Source: an uncultured Eubacterium sp. (lineage in GTDB: Bacteria; Bacillota; Clostridia; Lachnospirales; Lachnospiraceae). Taken from it: DNA of 64,000 nucleotides. Positions 46,861-55,006 of this stretch are shown piece by piece (position 1 is the stretch's first letter; each line of letters opens with the position of its first letter). The notes beneath the pieces are model-generated. The model ran no database searches and was not told the DNA's origin. It saw only the letters and a list, made by a program, of their open reading frames with translations. The position numbers and the translations under genes were made by a program. The stretch lies in the NCBI GenBank assembly GCA_948579355.1, contig CAPAOV010000012.1, forward strand, positions 7,973 through 71,972, given 5' to 3'.

Positions 46861-48081
46861 ATGAAAACAATTAGAAAACAAACAATTGCGTCGGCGCTGA
46901 CGTTTGCCCTTTGTATCAGTACTGCTCTTTCCTGCGGAGAACCGGCCGGGGCGAAAGCGGGGAAGAAAGTAAAAAAGGTAACGATTACTTCGCCTGTTCT
47001 TGGCAAAGTGTATTTGAAAAAGGGACAAAGCTATAAATTAAAAGTAAAAGTAACACCGAAGAAAGCAAAAAATAAAAAGCTGCGCTATCAGTCTTCTAAG
47101 CCGAAAGTGGCAGCGGTTTCTAAAAAAGGTAAGATTAAGGCAAAGAAAGCCGGCACGGCAAAAATAACCGTAACTGCCAGAGACGGCAGTAAGAAAAAAG
47201 CAAGACTGACTGTTAAAGTATTGAAAAAGTTTAAAAAAGCAAACGGCGTATCGCTTAATAAAAAGAAAGTAACATTATATGTGAACGGCAAAGAGAATGA
47301 GAAAACAGTATCTCTATCAGCGAAAGTAAAGCCGGCGAAAGCAACGGTTAAGAAAGTTGTGTACCGCTCTTCCAACAAGAAGATTGCTTCGGTATCAAAG
47401 AAAGGGAAGATAACGGCGATAAAAGAGGGTACGGCAAAAATAACCGCCTATGCGGAAGACGGACGGGGGGCAAAAGCAGTCTGTCAGGTTACGGTGAAAA
47501 AGAGCAACAACCATTCGTCACAGACGCCGGATACACCTGCAAAGGTAAATTGCCTGCAGTTCCGTGGAGTAAACAATTTTATGAGTTATACGGTTGTCCG
47601 TTATCTGCTGCCAAACGGGGTAAAAGTTTCCGACCTTACCGGAATCCAATTTGATGCGGAGACGAAAAAGGATACGTCCATTCGTTTCTATGCCGGTGAG
47701 ACGAGAGACGAAAAGACGGAGCTTACCTCTGCCACACAGGAAGTGAAAGATACGGTAACTGGAACGGCGACAGCAGTAGTCGATAATACGACAGTGCCAA
47801 AGACAACGCATAAATTGGAAATCGCTACGACCAAAACGACGCGTCCGCTGTTAAAATCCGGAGCAAGACAGACGATTTCTTTCTCACTGGATGCCGCAGC
47901 AAAAGAGCGCTTGCAGGGAGAGAAAGAAAATGAGGTTGCATTCGTTGTCTATCCTCATGCGGCAAAACCGCAGATGACTTTCTATAATCTTAAATTAAGA
48001 ACGACTATGGCAACTTATGATGTACCACTCCATACGAATAACTGGATGGCAGGATATGGTGGTATTTTGACATTTGTATAG
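46861..48081 (+). CDS. Secreted protein with two Ig-like (Big_2) domains and a C-terminal beta domain
   Basis: A 406-residue protein: signal peptide (about 1-34), two lysine-rich Big_2-type domains (about 36-120 and 125-215, with YQSSKPKVAAVSKKG and YRSSNKKIASVSKKG), and a C-terminal beta domain of about 180 residues (LQFRGVNNFMSYTVVRYLL) that I do not recognise and that could be a binding module. No catalytic motif is visible. The ATG at 46861 follows GGAGGG; the in-frame ATG at 46849 overlaps that site. It is 69 bp after the esterase and likely cotranscribed. Confidence 0.8.
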   Translation: MKTIRKQTIASALTFALCISTALSCGEPAGAKAGKKVKKVTITSPVLGKVYLKKGQSYKLKVKVTPKKAKNKKLRYQSSKPKVAAVSKKGKIKAKKAGTAKITVTARDGSKKKARLTVKVLKKFKKANGVSLNKKKVTLYVNGKENEKTVSLSAKVKPAKATVKKVVYRSSNKKIASVSKKGKITAIKEGTAKITAYAEDGRGAKAVCQVTVKKSNNHSSQTPDTPAKVNCLQFRGVNNFMSYTVVRYLLPNGVKVSDLTGIQFDAETKKDTSIRFYAGETRDEKTELTSATQEVKDTVTGTATAVVDNTTVPKTTHKLEIATTKTTRPLLKSGARQTISFSLDAAAKERLQGEKENEVAFVVYPHAAKPQMTFYNLKLRTTMATYDVPLHTNNWMAGYGGILTFV

Positions 48082-48182
48082 GGTAATGTTTAATAATTTG
48101 TTGTCCAATTCTATTGAATTTCGTGAGGAATTTAAGAGCAGCCTGTTGACAGTGGAGGAAATAGAAAGTGAAACTGTAGAGC

Positions 48183-48207
48183 ACACCACCCATTATGTGG
48201 GTGGTGT
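48183..48207. terminator. Perfect hairpin between convergent genes
   Basis: CACCACCCA and TGGGTGGTG pair perfectly around TTATG, overlapping the stop codon of the symporter gene. It is followed by TTGGTTT on the plus strand, a weak T-tract. Confidence 0.55.
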
Positions 48208-49506
48208 TGGTTTATGCAGATAATGACGGCATTTTACGAGAAGATAGACGGTTGGAAGCAGCAAAAATAAGTTGATAAAATCCGTCAATTCCCAAACTAA
48301 AGCAAGGGGCATCATGCCACCGGCAAATATCATCAGAACATAGACGGCCTGATACAACAACTCTGCCTTGCCGTGCAGAAGATAATCAAAGCCCTGCTTT
48401 CCCAAATAGCTCCAGCCAACAAGAGTGGCGAGGGCAAAAAAGACGATGGCGATACCAAGAATCTTATCGCCAAAAAGGGGAAGTTTGCCAAAGGCTGCCG
48501 TCGTCAGTGAACCGGCAGAGAGAGACTGCCATTCTGTCGGGTATTCCAACTGATATGCGACGAGAACGATTCCGGTAATGCCACAGAGAACCACGGTATC
48601 CCAAAAGGTAGCGCTCATGGAAATCAGCGCCTGCTTTTCCGGCTCTTTCTCTAAGGATGAGCCAGCGATTAGTCCGGCAGTACCAAGTCCCGCCTCATTT
48701 GTAAAGAGTCCGCGGGCAACGCCGTATCGGAGCGCTTTGCCAAGCGAGTAGCCGGCTATTCCGCCGCCGATGGAAGAAAGGCCGAACGCAGAGCTACAGA
48801 TTTGACGAAAGGCAGGCCAAAGATAATCGGTGTGTAGGAGGAGATAGAGGGTACAGCCGCCGAAAAAAAAGATTGTCATGGTAGGTACGACTGCCATGGA
48901 AAACCGCTCAATCCAATTCGTACCCTGCATAAGGACGAGTCCGACGACAAAGGCGGTGGCGATGGCAGTATAGACCGGAGGGCAGTGAAATGCTTCGGCA
49001 CACGCTTCTGTAATCGCATTGCTCTGCGTTGTGCAGCCGATACAGAACGCAGAGAGACAGAGCGCTATACTATAAAAGAAAGCCAGTCCACGTTTGTGTA
49101 ACGTGTAGCGGAGAATGTACATCGGCCCGCCGTGCCGGTGTCCTTGATTGTCCTGCCAGCGCAAACGCCCGCTCAAATAAGTTTCGGCATAGGTAGTCGC
49201 CATACCGAGGATACCGGTAATCCAACACCAGAAGACAGCGCCGGGGCCGCCCAGGAATACGGCGGTGGAAATACCGACAATATTTCCCGTACCCAATGTG
49301 GCGGCTAACGTAGTTGTCAGAGAGCCGAAACGGCTGAAACCATGTCCATGCCGTTCCTCTTCGCTGCCGAGCGAGAGCTGTATTCCCTGACGAATCTTAC
49401 GTTGCACAAGGCCCAGATGTATAGTATAATAAATATGTATGCCAAGAAGTAATACGAGGATGGGCCCTCCCCATAGAAGCTGATTGAGAGAGATAAGGGA
49501 CTGCAT
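48193..49506 (-). CDS. Sodium:amino acid symporter, AGCS family (alanine/glycine)
   Basis: A 437-residue membrane transporter with about ten hydrophobic segments. AGCS signatures are present: TLGTGNIVGISTAVFLGGPGAVFW, quoted in part as GTGNIVGISTA, then MATTYAETYLSGRLRW and the helix with GVARGLFTNEAGLG. It should import alanine or glycine with sodium. The ATG at 49506 has GGAG upstream. It is convergent with the Big_2 gene and unrelated in function to the xylan genes. Confidence 0.9.
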   Translation of the reverse strand: MQSLISLNQLLWGGPILVLLLGIHIYYTIHLGLVQRKIRQGIQLSLGSEEERHGHGFSRFGSLTTTLAATLGTGNIVGISTAVFLGGPGAVFWCWITGILGMATTYAETYLSGRLRWQDNQGHRHGGPMYILRYTLHKRGLAFFYSIALCLSAFCIGCTTQSNAITEACAEAFHCPPVYTAIATAFVVGLVLMQGTNWIERFSMAVVPTMTIFFFGGCTLYLLLHTDYLWPAFRQICSSAFGLSSIGGGIAGYSLGKALRYGVARGLFTNEAGLGTAGLIAGSSLEKEPEKQALISMSATFWDTVVLCGITGIVLVAYQLEYPTEWQSLSAGSLTTAAFGKLPLFGDKILGIAIVFFALATLVGWSYLGKQGFDYLLHGKAELLYQAVYVLMIFAGGMMPLALVWELTDFINLFLLLPTVYLLVKCRHYLHKPTPPT

Positions 49507-49663
49507 AATAATCTCCATTTCGGAGCATTCACATTGGCTCCAATTTGTGATATCGATATAATATATGTAGGAAACACTGCCGTCATACTTCTATTCGGAG
49601 ATAAGGCATAAAAAGCAAAACAGAAATGAGGATAGTGTAAACGCTCCGGAAAAGAGGATTAAG

Positions 49664-50218
49664 ATGCATATCTGGCAACATTTTTTAACGATAACGAGAC
49701 ATCGACATAAAGTAATCGTACATTGTTTTAAGGCCGGCATTGGCTGGCAGGGGCTGCGCCATGATTTATCCAAATACAGTCCGACAGAATTTATCGCCGG
49801 CGCTAAGAATTATTTAGGAAACAGAAGTCCGAACGAGAAAGAGAGGGAGCGGTACGGTTTTTCCCGTGCATGGCTTCATCATCAGGGACGCAATAAGCAC
49901 CACTTTGAGTACTGGGTGGATTACAATCCTGTGAAAAGAGAGAAAGAACCTGTACCTATGCCGACGAAGTATTTGATTGAAATGTTTTGCGACCGTGTGG
50001 CGGCGAGTAAAATCTATTTTGGTGCAGATTATGATGAGACAAAACCTTTCGAATATTTTGACCGGGGACGTAAGCGCCGCTGGATGCACGAAGAAACTTC
50101 CCGACGGTTGGAGGAACTTTTGGTTATGTTACGGGATAAGGGAGAAAAGGAGACGTTCACCTACATCAGACAGGTTGTCTGTAAGGAAGGAAAGAAGGAT
50201 AAGAAACATTGGAAGTAA
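49664..50218 (+). CDS. DUF5662 family protein
   Basis: A 184-residue cytoplasmic protein rich in His, Arg and Lys. HDLSKYSPTEF, WLHHQGRNKHHFEYW and MPTKYLIEMFCDRVAASKIY match the DUF5662 family as I know it, whose histidine/aspartate pattern hints at a metal-dependent HD-like phosphohydrolase. The function is unproven. GAGG precedes the ATG. Its stop overlaps the start of the MATE gene. Confidence 0.8.
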   Translation: MHIWQHFLTITRHRHKVIVHCFKAGIGWQGLRHDLSKYSPTEFIAGAKNYLGNRSPNEKERERYGFSRAWLHHQGRNKHHFEYWVDYNPVKREKEPVPMPTKYLIEMFCDRVAASKIYFGADYDETKPFEYFDRGRKRRWMHEETSRRLEELLVMLRDKGEKETFTYIRQVVCKEGKKDKKHWK

Positions 50219-51549
50219 CCGATTTTTCAAAAGGGAATGTAAAGAAAAATATTTTGCGGCTTGCCATGCCAATGACATTGGCACAGCTCATTAACGTACT
50301 TTATAATATCGTGGACCGCATCTATATCGGACGTATGCAGGGGGGCGAATCGTTAGCACTGACAGGTGTAGGCGTTTGCCTTCCTGTTGTTTCGATTATT
50401 ATTGCATTTGCCAATCTGGTAGGAATGGGAGGAGCTCCGCTTTTTTCTATTGAGAGGGGAAAAAAGAATCAGCAGGAGGCAGAGTACATATTAGGAAACA
50501 GCCTGATACTGCTAATATTATTTGGCGTGCTGCTGACGGTGGCGGGCTATCTTTTTAAAGTGCCGCTGCTCTACCTGCTTGGCGCCAGTGAAAAAACGAT
50601 TGTCTATGCGAATCAGTATCTTTCCATCTATCTGATTGGCAATATTTTTGTGTTACTCAGTTTAGGACTGAACAATTTTATTAATGCACAGGGATTTGGG
50701 AGAACCGGAATGGTGACGGTAGCCATTGGAGCGGGACTGAACATTTTGTTAGACCCCATCTTTATTTATACATTTAATTTCGGTGTCCGCGGGGCGGCGC
50801 TGGCAACAGTGATTTCTCAGGCATTGGCGATGCTGTGGACACTTCGTTTTCTCTTAGGCAGGCGCGCCGTTGTGACAATCCGGCGCGACCGGCTTCGTCT
50901 GCAGGCGGGACGTGTAGGTAAGATTTTAACGCTTGGATTGTCTGGATTTACGATGTCTGTGACAAATTCATTTGTACAGATGGTGTGCAATGCAAGTCTT
51001 CAGAATTATGGCGGCGATGTTTATGTAGGAATCATGACGATTATAAATTCTCTGCGTGAGGTTGTCACAATGCCGGCCATGGGAATCAGCTCTGCCACAC
51101 AGCCGGTACTTGGATACAACTATGGGGCAGGAGAGATGAAACGGGTAAAACAAAGCATATCGTTTATGTCCGTTGTTCTTATTCTTTATACATTAGCAAT
51201 TTGGGGATTTCTATTTGTATTTCCTCGTTTTTTCATGGGTATTTTTACAAGCAACAGTCAGCTAATCGAGAAAGGTATCCCATGTCTGCATATTTACTTC
51301 TTTGGGTTTTTCTTTATGGCGCTGCAGTTCAGCGGACAGAGCACATTTACGGGACTCGGCTTTAGTAAACGGGCAATCTTCTTTTCGGTTTTTCGCAAAG
51401 TAATTATTGTTATTCCCTTAACGTTATTATTGCCGCTCTTTCTTTCTTCTCCGTCACAGGGCGTCTTTCTGGCAGAACCGATTTCAAATTTGATTGGCGG
51501 CGGGGCCTGTTTTGCCACAATGGTGATAACCGTGTACCGCAATATCTGA
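50209..51549 (+). CDS. MATE-family multidrug/Na+ efflux transporter
   Basis: A 446-residue protein with twelve predicted membrane helices and the MATE pattern (LAQLINVLYNIVDRIYIGRM, LGLNNFINAQGFGRTGM, ATVISQALAM, GISSATQPVLGYNYGAG). It probably exports cationic compounds. The start is TTG at 50209, overlapping the DUF5662 stop by 10 bp, with AAGGAT upstream; coupled translation is likely. Confidence 0.9.
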   Translation: MEVTDFSKGNVKKNILRLAMPMTLAQLINVLYNIVDRIYIGRMQGGESLALTGVGVCLPVVSIIIAFANLVGMGGAPLFSIERGKKNQQEAEYILGNSLILLILFGVLLTVAGYLFKVPLLYLLGASEKTIVYANQYLSIYLIGNIFVLLSLGLNNFINAQGFGRTGMVTVAIGAGLNILLDPIFIYTFNFGVRGAALATVISQALAMLWTLRFLLGRRAVVTIRRDRLRLQAGRVGKILTLGLSGFTMSVTNSFVQMVCNASLQNYGGDVYVGIMTIINSLREVVTMPAMGISSATQPVLGYNYGAGEMKRVKQSISFMSVVLILYTLAIWGFLFVFPRFFMGIFTSNSQLIEKGIPCLHIYFFGFFFMALQFSGQSTFTGLGFSKRAIFFSVFRKVIIVIPLTLLLPLFLSSPSQGVFLAEPISNLIGGGACFATMVITVYRNI

Positions 51550-51582
51550 TTTAGAATATAGTCACATTTTTGCCAAAATTGT

Positions 51583-51612
51583 TTGATAATATTAGCAATA
51601 TTTGGTTATTAT
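51583..51612 (+). promoter_or_regulatory. Probable promoter of the cysDNC-sulfotransferase operon
   Basis: TTGATA (51583-51588), an 18-bp spacer and TATTAT (51607-51612). About 60 nt of leader follow before the cysD start; I see no SAM or T-box riboswitch in it. Confidence 0.45.
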
Positions 51613-51660
51613 AGGAAAGATAGTAACAAGTATCAGGAATTAAGGAGAGCGTTTTACAAA

Positions 51661-51672
51661 CTAAGCGCTTAG
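51661..51672 (+). promoter_or_regulatory. 12-bp perfect palindrome ahead of cysD
   Basis: CTAAGCGCTTAG is a perfect palindrome with a central CG, the form of LacI-family and CcpA (cre-like) operators, although the outer cre bases do not match. It ends four bases before the ribosome binding site, so a bound repressor could block the operon. Confidence 0.45.
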
Positions 51673-51686
51673 AAATGAGGATGAAA

Positions 51687-52568
51687 ATGGAACATTTGGA
51701 TATGCTGGAGTACAAGAGCGTACACATTTTACGGGAAGCGTATAGTGAGTTGGGAAACTTATGCATGTTGTGGTCGATAGGTAAAGATTCCACGGTTCTG
51801 TTGTGGTTAGCGCGCAAAGCCTTTTTTGGACATGTGCCCATACCGCTTGTACACATTGATACGCACTATAAAATTCCAGAGATGATTGAGTACCGAAATC
51901 GTCTGGCAGCCGAATGGAATCTGGATATGATTTATGGTGAAAATACAGAGGCGCTGACAAATAAGGAGACATTTCCAGACGGTAAGGTTTCTCATCTGGA
52001 ATGTTGTAAGCGATTGAAGACAGAAGCGCTGCGCAATACGCTGAACGCGAGCTGGCCGAGATATCGTTTTAATCACAATAAGGGCATTTATGAAAAGGAC
52101 ACCAATGCAGAGCCGTATACGGGTGTTATTGTAGGCGCTCGTGCCGATGAGGAGGGAAGCCGTTCGAAAGAGCGTTATTTCTCCCCAAGGGATAAAAACA
52201 ATGATTGGGATGTGGGAGACCAGCCGCCGGAATTTTGGAATCAGTACAAGACGGATTGGGCGCCGGGAACTCATGTGCGTGTGCATCCGCTTCTTGACTG
52301 GACGGAACTGGATGTGTGGGAATACATTGAGAGAGAGAATATTCCGGTCGTACCGTTGTACTTTGACCAGGGGAACGGCACACGTTACCGTTCGCTCGGC
52401 TGCGGGCCATGTACGACGCCTGTTGAGTCAACGGCGAAAAACGTACGGGAAGTGATTGAGGAATTAAAGACAGGGAAATTTGCCAATATAGCAGAGCGTT
52501 CCGGACGCGCGCAAGATAAAGAGGGCGGCGGCGGACTGGAAGAGCTGCGGCGGGAAGGCTATATGTAG
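51687..52568 (+). CDS. cysD: Sulfate adenylyltransferase subunit 2
   Basis: A 293-residue N-type ATP pyrophosphatase subunit that, with CysN, makes adenosine 5'-phosphosulfate from ATP and sulfate. The PP-loop is SIGKDSTVLLWLARKAF; GVIVGARADEEGSRSKERYFSPRD, split here as RADEEGSRSKERYFS, and GCGPCTTPVES are diagnostic. The ATG at 51687 lies 6 bp after GAGG; upstream ATGs at 51675 and 51681 overlap that site. It is the first gene of a four-gene unit. Confidence 0.96.
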   Translation: MEHLDMLEYKSVHILREAYSELGNLCMLWSIGKDSTVLLWLARKAFFGHVPIPLVHIDTHYKIPEMIEYRNRLAAEWNLDMIYGENTEALTNKETFPDGKVSHLECCKRLKTEALRNTLNASWPRYRFNHNKGIYEKDTNAEPYTGVIVGARADEEGSRSKERYFSPRDKNNDWDVGDQPPEFWNQYKTDWAPGTHVRVHPLLDWTELDVWEYIERENIPVVPLYFDQGNGTRYRSLGCGPCTTPVESTAKNVREVIEELKTGKFANIAERSGRAQDKEGGGGLEELRREGYM

Positions 52569-52581
52569 GAGGTGCGTGACA

Positions 52582-54369
52582 GTGAAAAAAGAAGATATGA
52601 ACATTGTAATTGTAGGTCACGTAGACCACGGCAAATCAACGTTGATGGGACGCCTGCTGGCGGACACTGACTCGCTGCCGGAAGGCAAACTGGAACAGGT
52701 AAAAGAGACGTGCCGCCGAAATTCCAAACCGTTTGAATATGCGTTTCTTCTGGATGCATTGAAAGATGAACAGTCGCAGGGAATTACGATAGATACCGCC
52801 CGCTGTTTCTTTAAGACGGAAAAACGGGATTATATTATTCTTGATGCTCCGGGGCACATTGAGTTTTTGAAAAATATGATTACCGGAGCTTCCCGCGCGG
52901 AGGCAGCCCTGCTGATGATTGATGCGAAAGAGGGCGTGCAGGAAAATTCCCGCCGTCATGCGTATATGCTTTCCATGTTAGGAATTAAGCAGATTGCAGT
53001 CGTTATCAATAAGATGGATTTAGTAGATTATGACGAGGCCGTTTATGAGCGGGTGAAAGAAGAATATATTGAATTTTTAAAACAGATTTCCATAACGCCG
53101 AAATTTGTTCTTCCGGTAAGTTCTTTTGCCGGAGAAAATATTGTCAAAAAAAGTGATAAAATGCCTTGGTATGATGGTATGTGCGTCCTTGAGGTTCTGG
53201 ACGCATTTGAGAGCGAGGGCGATAAGGAGAACCAGACGTTCCGTATGCCGGTTCAGGATGTCTATAAATTTACCCGCAATGGGGATGATAGACGAATTAT
53301 TGCCGGAACGATTGAGTCGGGGACGATTCGCGCGGGGCAGGAAGTCGTGTTTTATCCGTCAGGAAAGCGCAGCCATGTAAAAAATATTGAGGTGTTCCAT
53401 GCTCCGGCGATAGAAGTTGCCGTGCCGAATATGGCGATTGGTTTTACGATGGAGGAGCAGATTTACATTACCCGCGGCGAGTTGATGAGTGTGGCCGATG
53501 AAAAGCCGCCGCAGACGGCTTCCCGCATAACTGCCAATATTTTTTGGCTCGGGAAAAACGACTTGGTTAGCGGAAAAACGTATTACCTGAAAATAGGAGC
53601 AGACAAAGTCAAGGCTGAGCTTGAATGTGTGAAAGGGGTTATTAATTCCTCAAACCTTTCAGCCACGCAGGAGAAAACGTCGGTAGGGAGAAACGAAGTG
53701 GCAGAATGTGTGATTCGCACAGATAAGCCAATAGCTTTCGACTTGGTGAGCGATTTGGCGGGAACGAGCCGATTTGTCATTGTTGACAATTATGAGATTG
53801 CCGGAGGAGGAATTATCACGGCAGCCATGCCAGATGAACAGCAGGAACTCCATGAGGGCGCTATGCTGCGTAACTTTAAGTGGGAAGTAAGCGATGTGTC
53901 CGCCGAGGAGCGCATGGAGCATTATGCGCAGAAACCAAATCTGCTTGTGCTGACTGGGCCGGAGGGAACAGGAAAGAAAAAACTGGCCAAAATGTTAGAG
54001 CGGGATTTACTGAACCGCGGTCGTTTTGTCTATTATATGGGAATGGGAAGTTATCTGTATGGAGTAGGGGCAGATACGAAAAAATCCGATGTGCAGGACC
54101 ACACGGAGCAGATACGGCGCTTTGCCGAAGTGGCAAATCTTATGTTGGATGCCGGTATGATTTTGATTGTGACAGCTACCGACCTGACACAGTCTGATTA
54201 CAAGATTATGAAGATGGTTATGGAGCGGGAATTTGAAATAATATGGGTAGGTAATGAAATTACGACAAATCTTTCTCCTGATTTGCAACTGGCAGATAAG
54301 GACTATGAAAAAGGCATTTGGAGGATTACAGATTTGTTAAAAGAAGTAGGAGCCATTTTCAGAGTATAA
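52582..54369 (+). CDS. cysN: Sulfate adenylyltransferase GTPase subunit with degenerate APS-kinase-like tail
   Basis: A 595-residue protein. The EF-Tu-like GTPase motifs are intact (GHVDHGKSTL, DAPGHIEF, NKMD) and drive APS synthesis by CysD. After the two beta-barrel domains, from about residue 455, comes a segment resembling CysC (VLTGPEGTGKKKLAKML) in which the Walker A Ser/Thr is replaced by Lys and the DGDN motif is missing, so that part is probably inactive. A functional cysC follows. The GTG at 52582 lies 9 bp after AGGAGG; a GTG at 52576 is too close. It is 13 bp downstream of cysD. Confidence 0.93.
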   Translation: MKKEDMNIVIVGHVDHGKSTLMGRLLADTDSLPEGKLEQVKETCRRNSKPFEYAFLLDALKDEQSQGITIDTARCFFKTEKRDYIILDAPGHIEFLKNMITGASRAEAALLMIDAKEGVQENSRRHAYMLSMLGIKQIAVVINKMDLVDYDEAVYERVKEEYIEFLKQISITPKFVLPVSSFAGENIVKKSDKMPWYDGMCVLEVLDAFESEGDKENQTFRMPVQDVYKFTRNGDDRRIIAGTIESGTIRAGQEVVFYPSGKRSHVKNIEVFHAPAIEVAVPNMAIGFTMEEQIYITRGELMSVADEKPPQTASRITANIFWLGKNDLVSGKTYYLKIGADKVKAELECVKGVINSSNLSATQEKTSVGRNEVAECVIRTDKPIAFDLVSDLAGTSRFVIVDNYEIAGGGIITAAMPDEQQELHEGAMLRNFKWEVSDVSAEERMEHYAQKPNLLVLTGPEGTGKKKLAKMLERDLLNRGRFVYYMGMGSYLYGVGADTKKSDVQDHTEQIRRFAEVANLMLDAGMILIVTATDLTQSDYKIMKMVMEREFEIIWVGNEITTNLSPDLQLADKDYEKGIWRITDLLKEVGAIFRV

Positions 54370-54381
54370 AGAGGTTTGCTT

Positions 54382-54969
54382 ATGAATAATAATAATATCG
54401 TCTGGCACCCGAATAAAGTGACCGAAGCAGACAGGCAAAAGGTATTGGGCCAGAAAGGACTTGTCGTATGGTTTACCGGCCTGTCCGGTTCCGGCAAATC
54501 GACAATTGCAGTGGAAGTCGAAAAGATGCTGATTGATGCGGGCCACGCCGCCTATTTACTGGACGGCGACAACATCCGCCACGGAATTAATTCGGATTTG
54601 GGATTTAGCGATGAGGAGCGAAATGAAAATATACGGAGAATCGGCGAGATTGCAGCTCTATTTGCTGACGCTGGAATGATTGCCTTGGTTTCCTTTATCT
54701 CACCGTTCCGGAAGATGCGGGAGTTCGCCAGAGGACGTGTCAGAGAGGGCGGCTTTATTGAAGTTTACGTCAGTACGGACTTTGAAACATGCGCGCAAAG
54801 AGACCCAAAAGGGTTATACAAAAAGAATATTAAAAATTTCACAGGAAAAGATTCTTTGTATGAAGAGCCATTGCGTGCAGAATTGGTTCTTGATACGAAA
54901 GACAGTACGCCGATAGCGTGTGCGAAACAGGTATACGATATGGTGGCTCAGTTTATTTGCTGCAGTTAG
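54382..54969 (+). CDS. cysC: Adenylyl-sulfate (APS) kinase
   Basis: A 195-residue kinase that phosphorylates APS to PAPS, the universal sulfuryl donor. Walker A is FTGLSGSGKST; LLDGDNIRHGINSDLGFS, FISPFRKMRE and the late DPKGLYKKNI region are all intact. The ATG at 54382 follows GAGG by 7 bp. It is 12 bp after cysN. No PAPS reductase or sulfite reductase gene follows, so the PAPS is probably meant for sulfation rather than for cysteine synthesis. Confidence 0.96.
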   Translation: MNNNNIVWHPNKVTEADRQKVLGQKGLVVWFTGLSGSGKSTIAVEVEKMLIDAGHAAYLLDGDNIRHGINSDLGFSDEERNENIRRIGEIAALFADAGMIALVSFISPFRKMREFARGRVREGGFIEVYVSTDFETCAQRDPKGLYKKNIKNFTGKDSLYEEPLRAELVLDTKDSTPIACAKQVYDMVAQFICCS

Positions 54970-55006
54970 CGGCTTAAAAAATTAATCACATGGAGGAACA
55001 ATACAA

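Noticed and set aside
51550..51686. Possible SAM or cysteine riboswitch ahead of cysD
   Set aside because: The leader is only about 60-130 nt and lacks the conserved S-box or T-box elements; a palindromic operator is the only feature that I can support.
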